In this document: one piece after another, positions 1 through 7,810 of the stretch | Position numbering within the stretch: position 1 is the stretch's first letter | Layout of the letters: each line of letters begins with the position of its first letter | IMG/VR virus record: IMGVR_UViG_3300042391_000602 | Coordinates: 1-32,288 of that record | Strand: one strand, 5' to 3' | DNA length: 32,288 nt | Origin: a virus | The notes under the pieces: model-generated | Databases searched by the model: none | Told to the model about the DNA's origin: nothing | Seen by the model: only the letters and a program-made list of their open reading frames with translations | Made by a program: the position numbers and the translations under genes

Positions 1-798
1 CAAAGTGATAATTTAGCGCAAATAATTGAATCTAATCAACAAACTAAAATTGATGTTGAACAATCAGCTCAATCAGAAATGATAGGCTATTTAACACAAA
101 GATACATCACTAATCAAATCTTTACCGATACAAAGTTATTTGATATTGCCGCTACTTATAACGGTAAACAATTAGTTGAATGGACTGCTCCCGCTTTTAG
201 TGCTACAACTGTTTATACTACTGGTCAATACGTTTTACAAAACGGATATATTTATAATTCAATAGCTGGATCTACTGCTCATGCTTTTTTAGCTACGGAA
301 TGGACACAAATATGTTTAGATAAAACATTATTTTATGCTATTTATCCACAACCAGAATATTCAAATACAACTACTTATACTGTTGGTAATAAAGTTTATT
401 ATAATAACATTGAATATTCATGTATTACATCGTGTGTTGGAATATTACCTACAAATACTCAATTTTGGCTTGCTGGATTACCTTATACAGTAACAGGAGC
501 TTATCCAAATGATACTGATTTTTGGCAACAAGGCGACAATAGAAATCAACAAATAGTAATGTATTTATTAGATATTACTTTATATCATTTACATTCTCGT
601 ATTAATCCACGCAATGTGCCAGACTTACGTAAAGAACGTTACGATGGTAATAGTCCAACTCAAAGCGGTGGCGCCATTGCATTTTTAAAAAGAGTAGCAA
701 GTGGTGATGTAACTGCTGATTTACCGCAAATATTACCACAACAAGGCATGTCAATTAGATATGGTTCTGCTGTTGCTAAACAAACAAACTCCTACTAA
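1..798 (+). CDS. Head-tail connector-like protein (5' partial)
   Basis: The frame is open from base 1, so the start lies upstream; the ATG at 79 is internal. Ending with TAA one base into the portal start, it occupies the place of Mu gp36-type neck proteins that join head to tail. Residues following the ATG at 79 (motif MIGYLTQRY) resemble the N-terminal helices of such proteins. The middle carries two Tyr/Trp/Gly-rich repeats (YTTGQYV, then YTVGNKVYYNNIEY), which look like small carbohydrate-binding-type insertions. The C-terminal part is helical, with conserved-looking NPRNVPDLRKERYDG. The role is inferred from position and general pattern; the repeats are seen directly. Confidence 0.75.
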   Translation, partial: QSDNLAQIIESNQQTKIDVEQSAQSEMIGYLTQRYITNQIFTDTKLFDIAATYNGKQLVEWTAPAFSATTVYTTGQYVLQNGYIYNSIAGSTAHAFLATEWTQICLDKTLFYAIYPQPEYSNTTTYTVGNKVYYNNIEYSCITSCVGILPTNTQFWLAGLPYTVTGAYPNDTDFWQQGDNRNQQIVMYLLDITLYHLHSRINPRNVPDLRKERYDGNSPTQSGGAIAFLKRVASGDVTADLPQILPQQGMSIRYGSAVAKQTNSY

Positions 799-2021
799 TG
801 AAGATATTTGGCTACGACATAAATTTTAATAAAGCTGAAAATGTTTCAGTTAATAGACCAGCAAATAGTGATATTCGTAAACGTATTAACGTACCAACGC
901 AACTATACAGGTCAAGACAAGACATATCACAATGGAGAGCAGCGTTAACCTCTGCTGAATCTATTTATTCACCTCAAAGATATTTACTTTATAGATGTTA
1001 TAATGATATTGTTTTGGATGCACATTTAACTGCTGCAATAAACCAAAGAAAGAATTTAACACTATCTAAGGAATTTGAAGTAAAGGTAAATGATGAAGAA
1101 AATGAGGAGTTATGTAAACTAATTAAAACAAAATGGTTTCGTGATTTCTTAGATTATTCTTTAGATAGTATATTTTATGGTCATTCATTAATACAATTTG
1201 ATTCATTAGTTGAAGATACATTTAAAGCGGTTGAATTAATACCTAGAGAATATGTAAAGCCTGAATTTCATATAGTAACTAATAGCTATGCTGATTTAGA
1301 AGGTGCTGATTATTTAGAAAATCCATATAAAAACTGGTGTATTGGTGTTGGTCGTGAACGTGATTTAGGTTTATTAATGAAAGCAGCGCCATTAGTTATT
1401 TGGAAGAAAAATGCCTTAGGTGCGTGGGCTGAATATGGCGAAGTATTTGGAGTGCCATTAAGAATTGGTAAAACAAATGTTCGTGATGAAGAAACCAGAG
1501 CAAATATGGAAGGTTTCCTTAAAAACTTAGGTACTTCAAGCTATGGTGTTTTTGATACTGACGATTTAATTGAGATAGTTGATAGTGGTAAATCAGATGC
1601 TTACCAAGTATTTGACATGATGATAGCACGTTGCAATAGTGAACTAAGCAAATTGATATTAGGGCAAACTGCAACAATGGATGAGAAATCTTTTGTAGGT
1701 AGTGCTGAAGTTCAAGAACGTGTTTTAAAGAATGTAGCTTATAACGATGAGTTTTTTATTGAAGGTGTTTTAAATTATCAATTAGTACCTATGATGCAAA
1801 GATTAGGTATATTCCCACCGAATACAAAAATCAAAGTTGAAACCGAAGAACAATTATCATTATTAGATCAATCTAAAATTGATATTGAATTGATTAAAAC
1901 AGGTAAATTTACTTTTAGTGCTGAATACTTAGATGAAAAATATGGTAGCGAAGTTATTGAAGTAATGGAAGAAAATACAAGTAAAAATATTAGCAATAGT
2001 CTAAAAGATTTATATAGTTAA
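798..2021 (+). CDS. Portal protein, DUF935 (Mu gp29-like)
   Basis: At 407 residues this is somewhat short for the Mu gp29/DUF935 portal family. Portal proteins form the dodecameric ring at the capsid vertex through which DNA is packaged and ejected. Supporting features are the motif YRCYNDIVLDAHLTAAINQR near residues 65-85, the SLDSIFYGHSLIQF segment, the conserved IGVGRERDLG, the WAEYGEVFGVPLRIG block, and an acidic C-terminal region. It overlaps the preceding stop (TAATG arrangement) and abuts the MuF gene, the usual Mu-like order. Family assignment is confident from the combination of motifs and position. Confidence 0.88.
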   Translation: MKIFGYDINFNKAENVSVNRPANSDIRKRINVPTQLYRSRQDISQWRAALTSAESIYSPQRYLLYRCYNDIVLDAHLTAAINQRKNLTLSKEFEVKVNDEENEELCKLIKTKWFRDFLDYSLDSIFYGHSLIQFDSLVEDTFKAVELIPREYVKPEFHIVTNSYADLEGADYLENPYKNWCIGVGRERDLGLLMKAAPLVIWKKNALGAWAEYGEVFGVPLRIGKTNVRDEETRANMEGFLKNLGTSSYGVFDTDDLIEIVDSGKSDAYQVFDMMIARCNSELSKLILGQTATMDEKSFVGSAEVQERVLKNVAYNDEFFIEGVLNYQLVPMMQRLGIFPPNTKIKVETEEQLSLLDQSKIDIELIKTGKFTFSAEYLDEKYGSEVIEVMEENTSKNISNSLKDLYS

Positions 2022-2461
2022 TGTGTAATTTTTGCGAAATTAAAAACGTGTCAAAAATAGAAATTAATTTACTTTCTGAAAATGAAGTAAATGATTTATT
2101 ATATTGGATAAAAGAAGGTATTATTAATTTAGATAATTTTTATTATCCTTTATATTCAAAAACAGCCGAAGAATTAACTAAATATTTATATAAAGGTTAT
2201 GGAAATAATATAGATGATTTTCAAGTGAATTCTGAAGATTATAATATGTTATTTGATTTAAGAGAAAATTTATATTTATTTTCTTCAGCTAAACAATACC
2301 AATTTTTAAGAGAGGTTATAAATTTAAAAGATTATGATAATGAATCTAAAGCTGTATATTTAAAATACTATGATGATTATTTAGCTATCGAATTAGATTC
2401 AACAGAACAAGTAGCTATTAATGTAAAAAACTGGTTAAAAATAGTTAATAATGGCGAGTAA
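2021..2461 (+). CDS. MuF-like head protein, N-terminal half (split gene)
   Basis: This 146-residue product matches the N-terminal portion of Mu gpF-like minor head proteins of Bacteroidota phages, with helices around LTKYLYKGYG and LRENLYLFSSAKQYQFLREV, followed by WLKIVNN. It stops at TAA (2459-2461), and the C-terminal half begins 11 bp earlier in the +1 frame. The two products together look like one contiguous MuF protein with nothing missing. The CysXXCys pair at the start (MCNFCEI) is unusual. Either the gene has split into two translationally coupled polypeptides, or a frameshift joins them. Confidence 0.8.
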   Translation: MCNFCEIKNVSKIEINLLSENEVNDLLYWIKEGIINLDNFYYPLYSKTAEELTKYLYKGYGNNIDDFQVNSEDYNMLFDLRENLYLFSSAKQYQFLREVINLKDYDNESKAVYLKYYDDYLAIELDSTEQVAINVKNWLKIVNNGE

Positions 2462-2813
2462 GTATAGTGGATATTTAGAATATTTAACTAAAATGGATGC
2501 TAAAGTAAGGCAAGAGCATGCTATATTAAATGCTGTTGTAAAAAAGCAAACAGATAAGTTTTGGGATGAATATTATCCACCAAATGGGTATAATTGTAGA
2601 TGTAGAGTAGTTCCAATATATGGAGAAAATGTAACATCAACTAATACAATAGGTTTAAATTTACATAAAACAGTTCCTGAAATTTGGAGGTTTAATGCAG
2701 CAAAAGAAAAAAAAGTTTTTAATAAAAAGCATCCATATTTTAAGGTTGCATTAAAAGATAAAGAAAAAGCTAAAAAGAATTTCGGTTTACCTTTACCAAA
2801 AAAAAAGCAATAA
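2451..2813 (+). CDS. MuF-like head protein, C-terminal half (split gene)
   Basis: The 120-residue product contains the diagnostic MuF C-terminal motif, YPPNGYNCRCRV at about residues 42-53, preceded by TKMDAKVRQEHAIL, which is the conserved region before it in full-length family members. MuF proteins sit inside the capsid near the portal and are probably ejected or help assembly. ATG 2451 overlaps the end of the N-terminal half by 11 bp and lies in the +1 frame. An in-frame TAG just upstream (about 2442-2444) prevents an earlier start. The C-terminus is strongly basic (PKKKQ). It is translated either by reinitiation or by a +1 frameshift from the upstream frame. Confidence 0.85.
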   Translation: MASKYSGYLEYLTKMDAKVRQEHAILNAVVKKQTDKFWDEYYPPNGYNCRCRVVPIYGENVTSTNTIGLNLHKTVPEIWRFNAAKEKKVFNKKHPYFKVALKDKEKAKKNFGLPLPKKKQ

Positions 2814-2814
2814 A

Positions 2815-3264
2815 ATGGCATTTAATGAAGCTCGTAAAATAACTAAGAAACAACAAGAAATGTATGTTGCGGTTAATGCTATGAGGACTTATATGAAAAA
2901 GGAATCGTTAAACCATTCTAAAAAAGCATTTAATGATGAGGGTTTTACTAATAATACTTTAATAAAATGGAAACCTTTAAAGCGAAAAAGAGAACAGCCA
3001 TATACTAATAATAAAATTTTATATAAAACAGGAAGTTTAAAAAATTCATTGAAAGTTAGAGCTAGAAGTACAAAAACAGATTTTAGCGTAACTGTTTATT
3101 CTAATAAAATATATGCTGATATTCATAATTTCGGAATGAGAGGTAGGGCTTTTGGTAAATATCCATTTAAGATGCCTAAAAGACAATTTATTGGTTATAG
3201 TAAAATTTTAGATAGAAAATTAGAGTCATATTTTAAAAATAAAATAAGTAAAATATTTAAATGA
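2815..3264 (+). CDS. Virion morphogenesis protein, Mu gpG-like
   Basis: At 149 residues it matches the small tail-completion/virion morphogenesis family of Mu gpG. The best markers are the HNFGMRGRAFGKYPFKMP segment followed by RQFIGYS, equivalent to the family's closing P-x-R-x-F-L/I-G-x-S motif, and the earlier LYKTGSLKNSLKV. The protein is very basic. It starts 1 bp after the MuF stop and ends with TGA, sharing ATGA with the next small frame. The neighbour order portal, MuF, gpG supports the assignment. Confidence 0.85.
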   Translation: MAFNEARKITKKQQEMYVAVNAMRTYMKKESLNHSKKAFNDEGFTNNTLIKWKPLKRKREQPYTNNKILYKTGSLKNSLKVRARSTKTDFSVTVYSNKIYADIHNFGMRGRAFGKYPFKMPKRQFIGYSKILDRKLESYFKNKISKIFK

Positions 3265-3398
3265 TTAACAGCTTAATAAATAAAGGTAACATAAACGAGC
3301 AACTAACTAATTCTATACATTATTTTACATATATTTTATTAAACAAAAATAAAGAGGGTTTACGATATTGTCAATTATATTTTTATAGTTTAAATTAA
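3261..3398 (+). CDS. Small hypothetical protein (45 aa)
   Basis: A short frame begins with an ATG that overlaps the TGA of the gpG-like gene (ATGA), an arrangement repeated at several gene junctions in this genome and typical of translational coupling. The product starts MINSLINKGNINEQ and is Asn/Tyr rich with no domain I recognise. It ends 54 bp before the next gene. It may be real because of the coupled start, but it could also be a chance frame in AT-rich spacer. Confidence 0.4.
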   Translation: MINSLINKGNINEQLTNSIHYFTYILLNKNKEGLRYCQLYFYSLN

Positions 3399-3439
3399 AA
3401 ATGGATGTAACAATAAAAAGAATATTCAATAAATAATAT

Positions 3440-3447
3440 TATATTTG
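3440..3447 (+). promoter_or_regulatory. Bacteroidota-type -7 box (TATATTTG)
   Basis: TATATTTG lies only five bases before the ATG of the tail terminator-like gene, so a transcript starting here would be essentially leaderless. No convincing TTTG is present about 20 bp upstream, so this is a single-box match. Confidence 0.4.
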
Positions 3448-3452
3448 CAATA

Positions 3453-3932
3453 ATGTCTAAACTAACCTTATATAATTCATTAAAAACTGATTTAGTTGCT
3501 ATTACAGGCATTAAACATGTTGCTTTATGGAATAACCAGTTAGATCGTGAAAACGAAGAAAATCCTTTCTTATATCCTGCAATATTTATTGAACTATTAC
3601 CATCTACATTTAGAGATAAAGGTAAATTTGCAGTTAGTCAAGAATACGATATGACTGTACGTTTACACGTTTGTTTTGAATCTTATTTAGATGAAGATAC
3701 TACTATATTAACGTTGTTAGATAGTGTTTGGCAAACGGTACACAATAAACAATATAGCACATTCGGTAAATTATTAAGACGTAACGAAGAACAAAATTAT
3801 GACCATCCAAACGTGCAAATCTACATACAAGATTATGCTACTTTAGGCAACGATAATAAAACAACAGATACAACAACAGCAACATTAGCACCAGTAATAA
3901 CTGGCGATATTGTTTTACCAAATCAAATATAA
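3453..3932 (+). CDS. Tail terminator/neck-like protein
   Basis: This 159-residue protein lies between the gpG-like gene and the baseplate J-like gene, where Mu-like phages often have a tail terminator or gp37-like protein. Features are a TGIKHVALWNNQ segment, alternating beta strands (YDMTVRLHVCFESY), and a C-terminal Thr-rich linker, consistent with the alpha/beta tail-terminator fold. The stop TAA overlaps the next ATG by one base. The specific function is inferred from position and overall pattern. Confidence 0.6.
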   Translation: MSKLTLYNSLKTDLVAITGIKHVALWNNQLDRENEENPFLYPAIFIELLPSTFRDKGKFAVSQEYDMTVRLHVCFESYLDEDTTILTLLDSVWQTVHNKQYSTFGKLLRRNEEQNYDHPNVQIYIQDYATLGNDNKTTDTTTATLAPVITGDIVLPNQI

Positions 3933-4813
3933 TGGCAAGGTCAATAGCAACAATTTTAGCTTTACTAGATGCGGAACAAGCCGCACAAACAGGATTAAGT
4001 GGTTTAAATAGCGTTTCAAATTCTGCTATTTATAAACTATGGAAATATATTGTAGCTGCTCAAATGTTTTTACAAGAAACGTTGTGGGATATTTTTAAAA
4101 CTGATATAGAAACACAAGTTAGTTTAGCAACGCCAGGCACGCCAACTTGGTTAAAAGATAAAATATTAAATTATTTTCAATATTCAAGTGTAACACCTCA
4201 AATTTTAGAATTAGTGAATTTTGTTCCAACATATCCAATAGTAGATTCTAATTTAAGAATTATAACTAGATGTGCTATTAGTAATTATGGGTTAAATACT
4301 TGTTTAGTAAAAGTTGCTAAATCTGATCCACCACAAATTTTATTAGCTGCTGAATTAACTGCATTAGATAGTTTTTTAAATAATGGTGGAGATGGTACAA
4401 TAGCTGGTAGCTCAGTTGGTTTAGGTTTTGCTGGTATAAATTATAATGTTCAATCTTATAATTCTGATAAATTATATTTAGTAGCAGAAATTATTTATAA
4501 CGGTCAATATGCAAGTACTATACAAGATAATGTTGAAACTGCAATAAATAACTATTTATCATTATTGCCATTTGATTCTAAAGTAAAAATTACAGCCTTA
4601 ACAGATGCAATACAATTAGTAGAAGGTGTAAGTGATGTCATTATAACTGATTTAGCTATGCGTTCAGATGCTACGGCATTTTCAAATAAAACATATTTAG
4701 TTCAAAACAAGACAACGATACTATCTAGTTATCCAACTTTTGCAGGTTATATTGTAGAAGAAACAACTGCTAGTAATACATTTGCAGATACATTAACTTA
4801 TACAGCTGAATAA
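3932..4813 (+). CDS. Baseplate J-like protein (Mu gp47-like)
   Basis: The 293-residue product opens with a helical segment (SNSAIYKLWKYIVAAQMF) and then LWDIFKTDIE, a pattern of baseplate J-family proteins in Bacteroidota phages. These form the wedge of the contractile tail baseplate. The C-terminal region has the VEGVSDVIITDLAMRSD segment, comparable to the beta-rich end of gp47-like proteins. Its position is odd: it and the following two tail genes are placed upstream of the capsid genes and away from the hub/spike/gp25 cluster at 12949-15560. I regard the family as likely. Confidence 0.65.
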   Translation: MARSIATILALLDAEQAAQTGLSGLNSVSNSAIYKLWKYIVAAQMFLQETLWDIFKTDIETQVSLATPGTPTWLKDKILNYFQYSSVTPQILELVNFVPTYPIVDSNLRIITRCAISNYGLNTCLVKVAKSDPPQILLAAELTALDSFLNNGGDGTIAGSSVGLGFAGINYNVQSYNSDKLYLVAEIIYNGQYASTIQDNVETAINNYLSLLPFDSKVKITALTDAIQLVEGVSDVIITDLAMRSDATAFSNKTYLVQNKTTILSSYPTFAGYIVEETTASNTFADTLTYTAE

Positions 4814-5508
4814 TGGCAATATACGATTATGATAATGAAATAGTAGCGGAACAGTTAACTCCTCCAACGTTAAGAGAATCTAAATTCTTAGCGTGGCTTT
4901 ATGTTATAACTAAACCTATTCAAAATTTTTGGTCTTTAATATTTGAAGATTATAAAATAGGTAGTAATTATACTGATTTTGATGTTTTACCAACTTACAA
5001 CTTTGGCGATAGAGTTAGATGGACAGATAAAGCAATTTATGAAGCAACTTATACTAATTCATTAGGAGTAGCTGAATCATTTAATGGTGTTTATCCTAAT
5101 AATACACTTTTTTGGACAAAAGTAAATGATAATTTTATAGGAGTAGATGAACGTGTAAAATATAATTCTCAATTAATTGTATTAGAATATGCTTTAAATA
5201 AATGGTTTTTAAATTTAACTGCAACAAACCAAATATTTTTAAATACAAATACTCTTACAACTAATTTATTTTTAATGGGACAAACTGGAACTTACTCTAG
5301 CACAATGGTAAATAGTAGCCCTTTTTCAGCTTACTTTATGCCTAATAATGCAACATATCCTGCTCAATATAATTTTACTATAAACGTGCCGGCTGCATTA
5401 TTTGCTACATTAGGAAACAATTTAACAAATAGAGAAAACACTATACGATCATTTGCAGATAAATATGTTTTAGCAGGAATAACTTATAACGTAACAACAT
5501 ACCCATAA
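4813..5508 (+). CDS. Putative baseplate/tail protein with Trp/Tyr-rich module
   Basis: The protein has 231 residues. The N-terminus (TPPTLRESKFLAWLYVITKP) is followed by an IWSLIFEDYK-like helical block and then a Tyr/Trp-rich segment (YNFGDRVRWTDKAIYEATY and YPNNTLFW). That segment resembles the repeats in the first gene of the window, including the shared pattern YPN-D/N-T-x-FW followed by an N-x-Q-hydrophobic helix. Directly downstream of the baseplate J-like gene, it could play a gp48-like role linking baseplate and fibre. That assignment rests on position only. Confidence 0.55.
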   Translation: MAIYDYDNEIVAEQLTPPTLRESKFLAWLYVITKPIQNFWSLIFEDYKIGSNYTDFDVLPTYNFGDRVRWTDKAIYEATYTNSLGVAESFNGVYPNNTLFWTKVNDNFIGVDERVKYNSQLIVLEYALNKWFLNLTATNQIFLNTNTLTTNLFLMGQTGTYSSTMVNSSPFSAYFMPNNATYPAQYNFTINVPAALFATLGNNLTNRENTIRSFADKYVLAGITYNVTTYP

Positions 5509-5512
5509 TAAT

Positions 5513-6376
5513 ATGAAAACTATTAATACATCATTTGTATCAGATCCATCTATACAACAGCCATTAACTACTAAATCTTTAGACTTCTTACAAAGCGGTA
5601 ACAAGCAAGCATTAGCTGTTATTTGTAGAAACATTATAAAAAATCATGGATTGACTTATTCGGCATCAGTGCCGTATCAATTAAGTGGTCCTATGGTTAG
5701 TCCAATTGTTCCATTTACTGGTGATGGTACTATATTTTTTAATGATGAGATTTATATTTTACAGGAAAATACAGCGAGTGCAACATACGCTACTATTGAT
5801 ACAACTCCTGATGGAACTGCTGATCCTTTATTATTTAGCGACTTAGTTAATAGAAATGTGCATAATAATAGATATTTGACATTTACTAATACATTAGCAG
5901 GTTCTTTATTTGCAATTAGTGCTATTGTAGATGTTTCTGTTCCTATAACCTTATTAAAACCGTTAATTGCTTATGCTACAAGTGTTGGACCAACAGCAAT
6001 TAGTTCTTCATTAACGGTTAAATTTAATAACGAAGAAACAGATGCAGGCTCTATAAATAATACAAGTACTGGAGCAATTACGCCTGGTAAATTAGGTAAT
6101 TATTTAATGTCGGTTAATCTTAGTGGAAGCCTTGCCGCAGCTGGTTCTTCAACTGAACCAGTAACTGTATATATTTTTAAAAATGGAGCATCTGGCAAAT
6201 TAGTCGGGCAAATTTCGGCTGATAAATTAGGCGGTAGCTCTGCTGGATTTTTCTCAGGTTCATTTGGTGTAGTTGTAAGTAACGTAACAGATGTGTTTAC
6301 TGTTGTTATTGTTAACTCTTGTACTACTCAAGCATTTAGCACTTATTCTGCTTATGTTGCTTTTAATGAAATTTAA
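5513..6376 (+). CDS. Tail fibre-like protein with C1q-like C-terminus
   Basis: In this 287-residue protein the N-terminal half contains a short beta-rich part (residues about 55-90) with DGTIFFNDEIYIL, often seen in Bacteroidota phage fibre proteins. The C-terminal 130 residues form Gly/Ser-rich strands with a GKLGNYLMSVNLSGSL pattern ending in YSAYVAFNEI, resembling C1q/TNF-like trimeric heads of fibres. It follows the two baseplate-like genes, which fits a receptor-binding or decoration role. The last 14 bp overlap the antisense gene at 6363. Confidence 0.6.
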   Translation: MKTINTSFVSDPSIQQPLTTKSLDFLQSGNKQALAVICRNIIKNHGLTYSASVPYQLSGPMVSPIVPFTGDGTIFFNDEIYILQENTASATYATIDTTPDGTADPLLFSDLVNRNVHNNRYLTFTNTLAGSLFAISAIVDVSVPITLLKPLIAYATSVGPTAISSSLTVKFNNEETDAGSINNTSTGAITPGKLGNYLMSVNLSGSLAAAGSSTEPVTVYIFKNGASGKLVGQISADKLGGSSAGFFSGSFGVVVSNVTDVFTVVIVNSCTTQAFSTYSAYVAFNEI

Positions 6377-6617
6377 TCTTATCAATTAAATACTTTTTCA
6401 ACTCGCTAAATTCCAACTCTTTTAAATAAGGGTTGGTTTCAATTATAGCATAGTGAATATTTATTATTTCACGTGTTAAATCACTTTCGTTAATTCCTTT
6501 TTTAAGCGAGTCAATCATAAATTTATTTTTATCAACTCCACTAATTCGAGTTGTGATTCTTACTTTATAAGACATCATTTTACGTCTTATATCATCTTCA
6601 GAATGTTCTTTTCCCAT
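6363..6617 (-). CDS. Ribbon-helix-helix-like small protein, antisense in the virion operon
   Basis: The 84-residue product has a short basic N-terminus, a strand YKVRITTRISG and a helical stretch ending LTREIINIHYAI. The pattern strand plus two helices, with the signature ESDLTREI, resembles ribbon-helix-helix DNA-binding proteins of the Arc/MobC type. It faces against all neighbouring structural genes and sits between the fibre and capsid modules. Its upstream region is shared with the promoter of the protease gene, so autoregulation or control of the capsid promoter is conceivable. The function is inferred. Confidence 0.65.
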   Translation of the reverse strand: MGKEHSEDDIRRKMMSYKVRITTRISGVDKNKFMIDSLKKGINESDLTREIINIHYAIIETNPYLKELEFSELKKYLIDKIKFH

Positions 6618-6633
6618 ATATAATAGTTACTAT

Positions 6634-6666
6634 ATTGATATACAACAAATTTAATAAATAATTTTG
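6634..6666 (+). promoter_or_regulatory. Promoter for protease/capsid genes
   Basis: ATTG at 6634-6637 and TAATTTTG at 6659-6666 match the Bacteroidota -33/-7 pattern with a spacer of 21 bp. The -7 box ends four bases before the ATG at 6671, implying an almost leaderless transcript. The same intergenic space carries the start of the antisense ribbon-helix-helix gene. Confidence 0.5.
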
Positions 6667-6670
6667 TAAT

Positions 6671-7774
6671 ATGGACTTTAAATACATAAAAAATATTTCT
6701 GAAAACGAAGCCACTATTTTGTTATATAATCAAATAGGTGATTCAGTTGATGAAAATGGAAATTATGTTTATGGAATCTCAGGTTCTGCATTTGCTTATG
6801 AAATGCAATACTTACAAGATAAATGTAAGAAAATCAATGTTAGAATTAACTCAATAGGCGGTAACGTATTAGATGGTTATTCAATCGTTTCTGCTATACT
6901 TAATTCAAAGGTTAAATGTGATACTTACATTGATGGTTTAGCTGCTAGTATTAGCGGTGTTATTGCAATGGCTGGCGAAAAATGTTATATGGCTGATTAT
7001 GGTACTATGATGTTACACAATCCAAGCGGTGGCAATGATGAATCTGTTTTAGCATTAGTTAAAAGTACATTAGTTACTATTTTATCTAAAAGAACAAAAT
7101 TAGATGAAGATACAATTAACAACATGATGGATGCAGAAACTTGGTTAGATGCTAATCAATGTATGGAAATGGGTTTAGTTGATGTAGTTGTTAAGTGTGA
7201 TAAGAAAATTAAAATGAGTACCAATAGCCTAAGTGAAATGGCTTTTATCTATAATAAATTAATAAATAAAAAACCCAAAATGGAAAAAATAACAAACATG
7301 TTAAATTTATCCAATGAAGCAACTGAAGTTGAAATTGTTGCTGCTATTGAAGATAAAGACACAAAAAATGCAGAATTGATTTCTGAAAATGAAACTTTAA
7401 AAGCTCGTTTAAAAGAAATTGAAGATGCTGAATTAGCAAAGGTAGAAGCTGAAGCTAAAGAATTAGAAACTAAATCTATTGAATTAGTTGAAAACGCAAT
7501 CAAAGCTAAAAAGATTGAAGAATCTGCAAAAGATGAAACTATCAAATTGGCAATCGCAAACTTTGGAGCAGTTGAAAACATGTTAAGTAAAATTAACAAT
7601 GTTAAAGATGCTGTTAAAATCTTTGATGCTAAAAACGTTGAAAACAAAGATACAAGAGCTGATTGGACTATTCGTGATTGGGAGAAAAAAGATGTTAAAG
7701 GATTAGAAGTAATTAAAAACGAAACTCCAGCAATCTATACTGAAATGTACAATAAATTTTATAATAAAAAATAA
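6671..7774 (+). CDS. Prohead protease (ClpP-like) fused to scaffold domain
   Basis: The 367-residue product has a ClpP/S49-like serine protease domain at its N-terminus. INSIGGNVLDGYSI at about 60-73 is the oxyanion-hole region, GLAASISG places the nucleophile at Ser93, MMLHNPSG gives His116, and the GLVD motif near residue 171 supplies the likely acid. From about residue 205 a long charged, Ala/Glu/Lys-rich coiled coil follows, typical of scaffold. The protein matures the capsid, then is lost or cleaved. The order protease, major capsid protein agrees with Mu I-Z-T. The in-frame ATG at codon 204 could start a separate scaffold. Confidence 0.88.
   Translation: MDFKYIKNISENEATILLYNQIGDSVDENGNYVYGISGSAFAYEMQYLQDKCKKINVRINSIGGNVLDGYSIVSAILNSKVKCDTYIDGLAASISGVIAMAGEKCYMADYGTMMLHNPSGGNDESVLALVKSTLVTILSKRTKLDEDTINNMMDAETWLDANQCMEMGLVDVVVKCDKKIKMSTNSLSEMAFIYNKLINKKPKMEKITNMLNLSNEATEVEIVAAIEDKDTKNAELISENETLKARLKEIEDAELAKVEAEAKELETKSIELVENAIKAKKIEESAKDETIKLAIANFGAVENMLSKINNVKDAVKIFDAKNVENKDTRADWTIRDWEKKDVKGLEVIKNETPAIYTEMYNKFYNKK
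7280..7774 (+). CDS. Possible nested scaffold protein (internal start)
   Basis: ATG at codon 204 of the protease gene (motif MEKITNML) follows directly on the Lys/Pro linker after the protease domain, and an A-rich stretch precedes it. Translation from here would give a 164-residue scaffold lacking the protease. The arrangement is known in lambda C/Nu3 and Mu I/Z. Only the position of the start and the domain boundary are seen; its use is inferred. Confidence 0.4.
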   Translation: MEKITNMLNLSNEATEVEIVAAIEDKDTKNAELISENETLKARLKEIEDAELAKVEAEAKELETKSIELVENAIKAKKIEESAKDETIKLAIANFGAVENMLSKINNVKDAVKIFDAKNVENKDTRADWTIRDWEKKDVKGLEVIKNETPAIYTEMYNKFYNKK

Positions 7775-7810
7775 ATAAAAAAATAACATAAAAAATAAAA
7801 ACTAAAAATC

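Noticed and set aside
7249-7647. Long open frame on the minus strand inside the protease/scaffold gene
   Set aside because: It lies wholly within a well-supported gene, is low-complexity hydrophobic, and arises from the repetitive Glu/Ala/Lys codons of the scaffold coiled coil.
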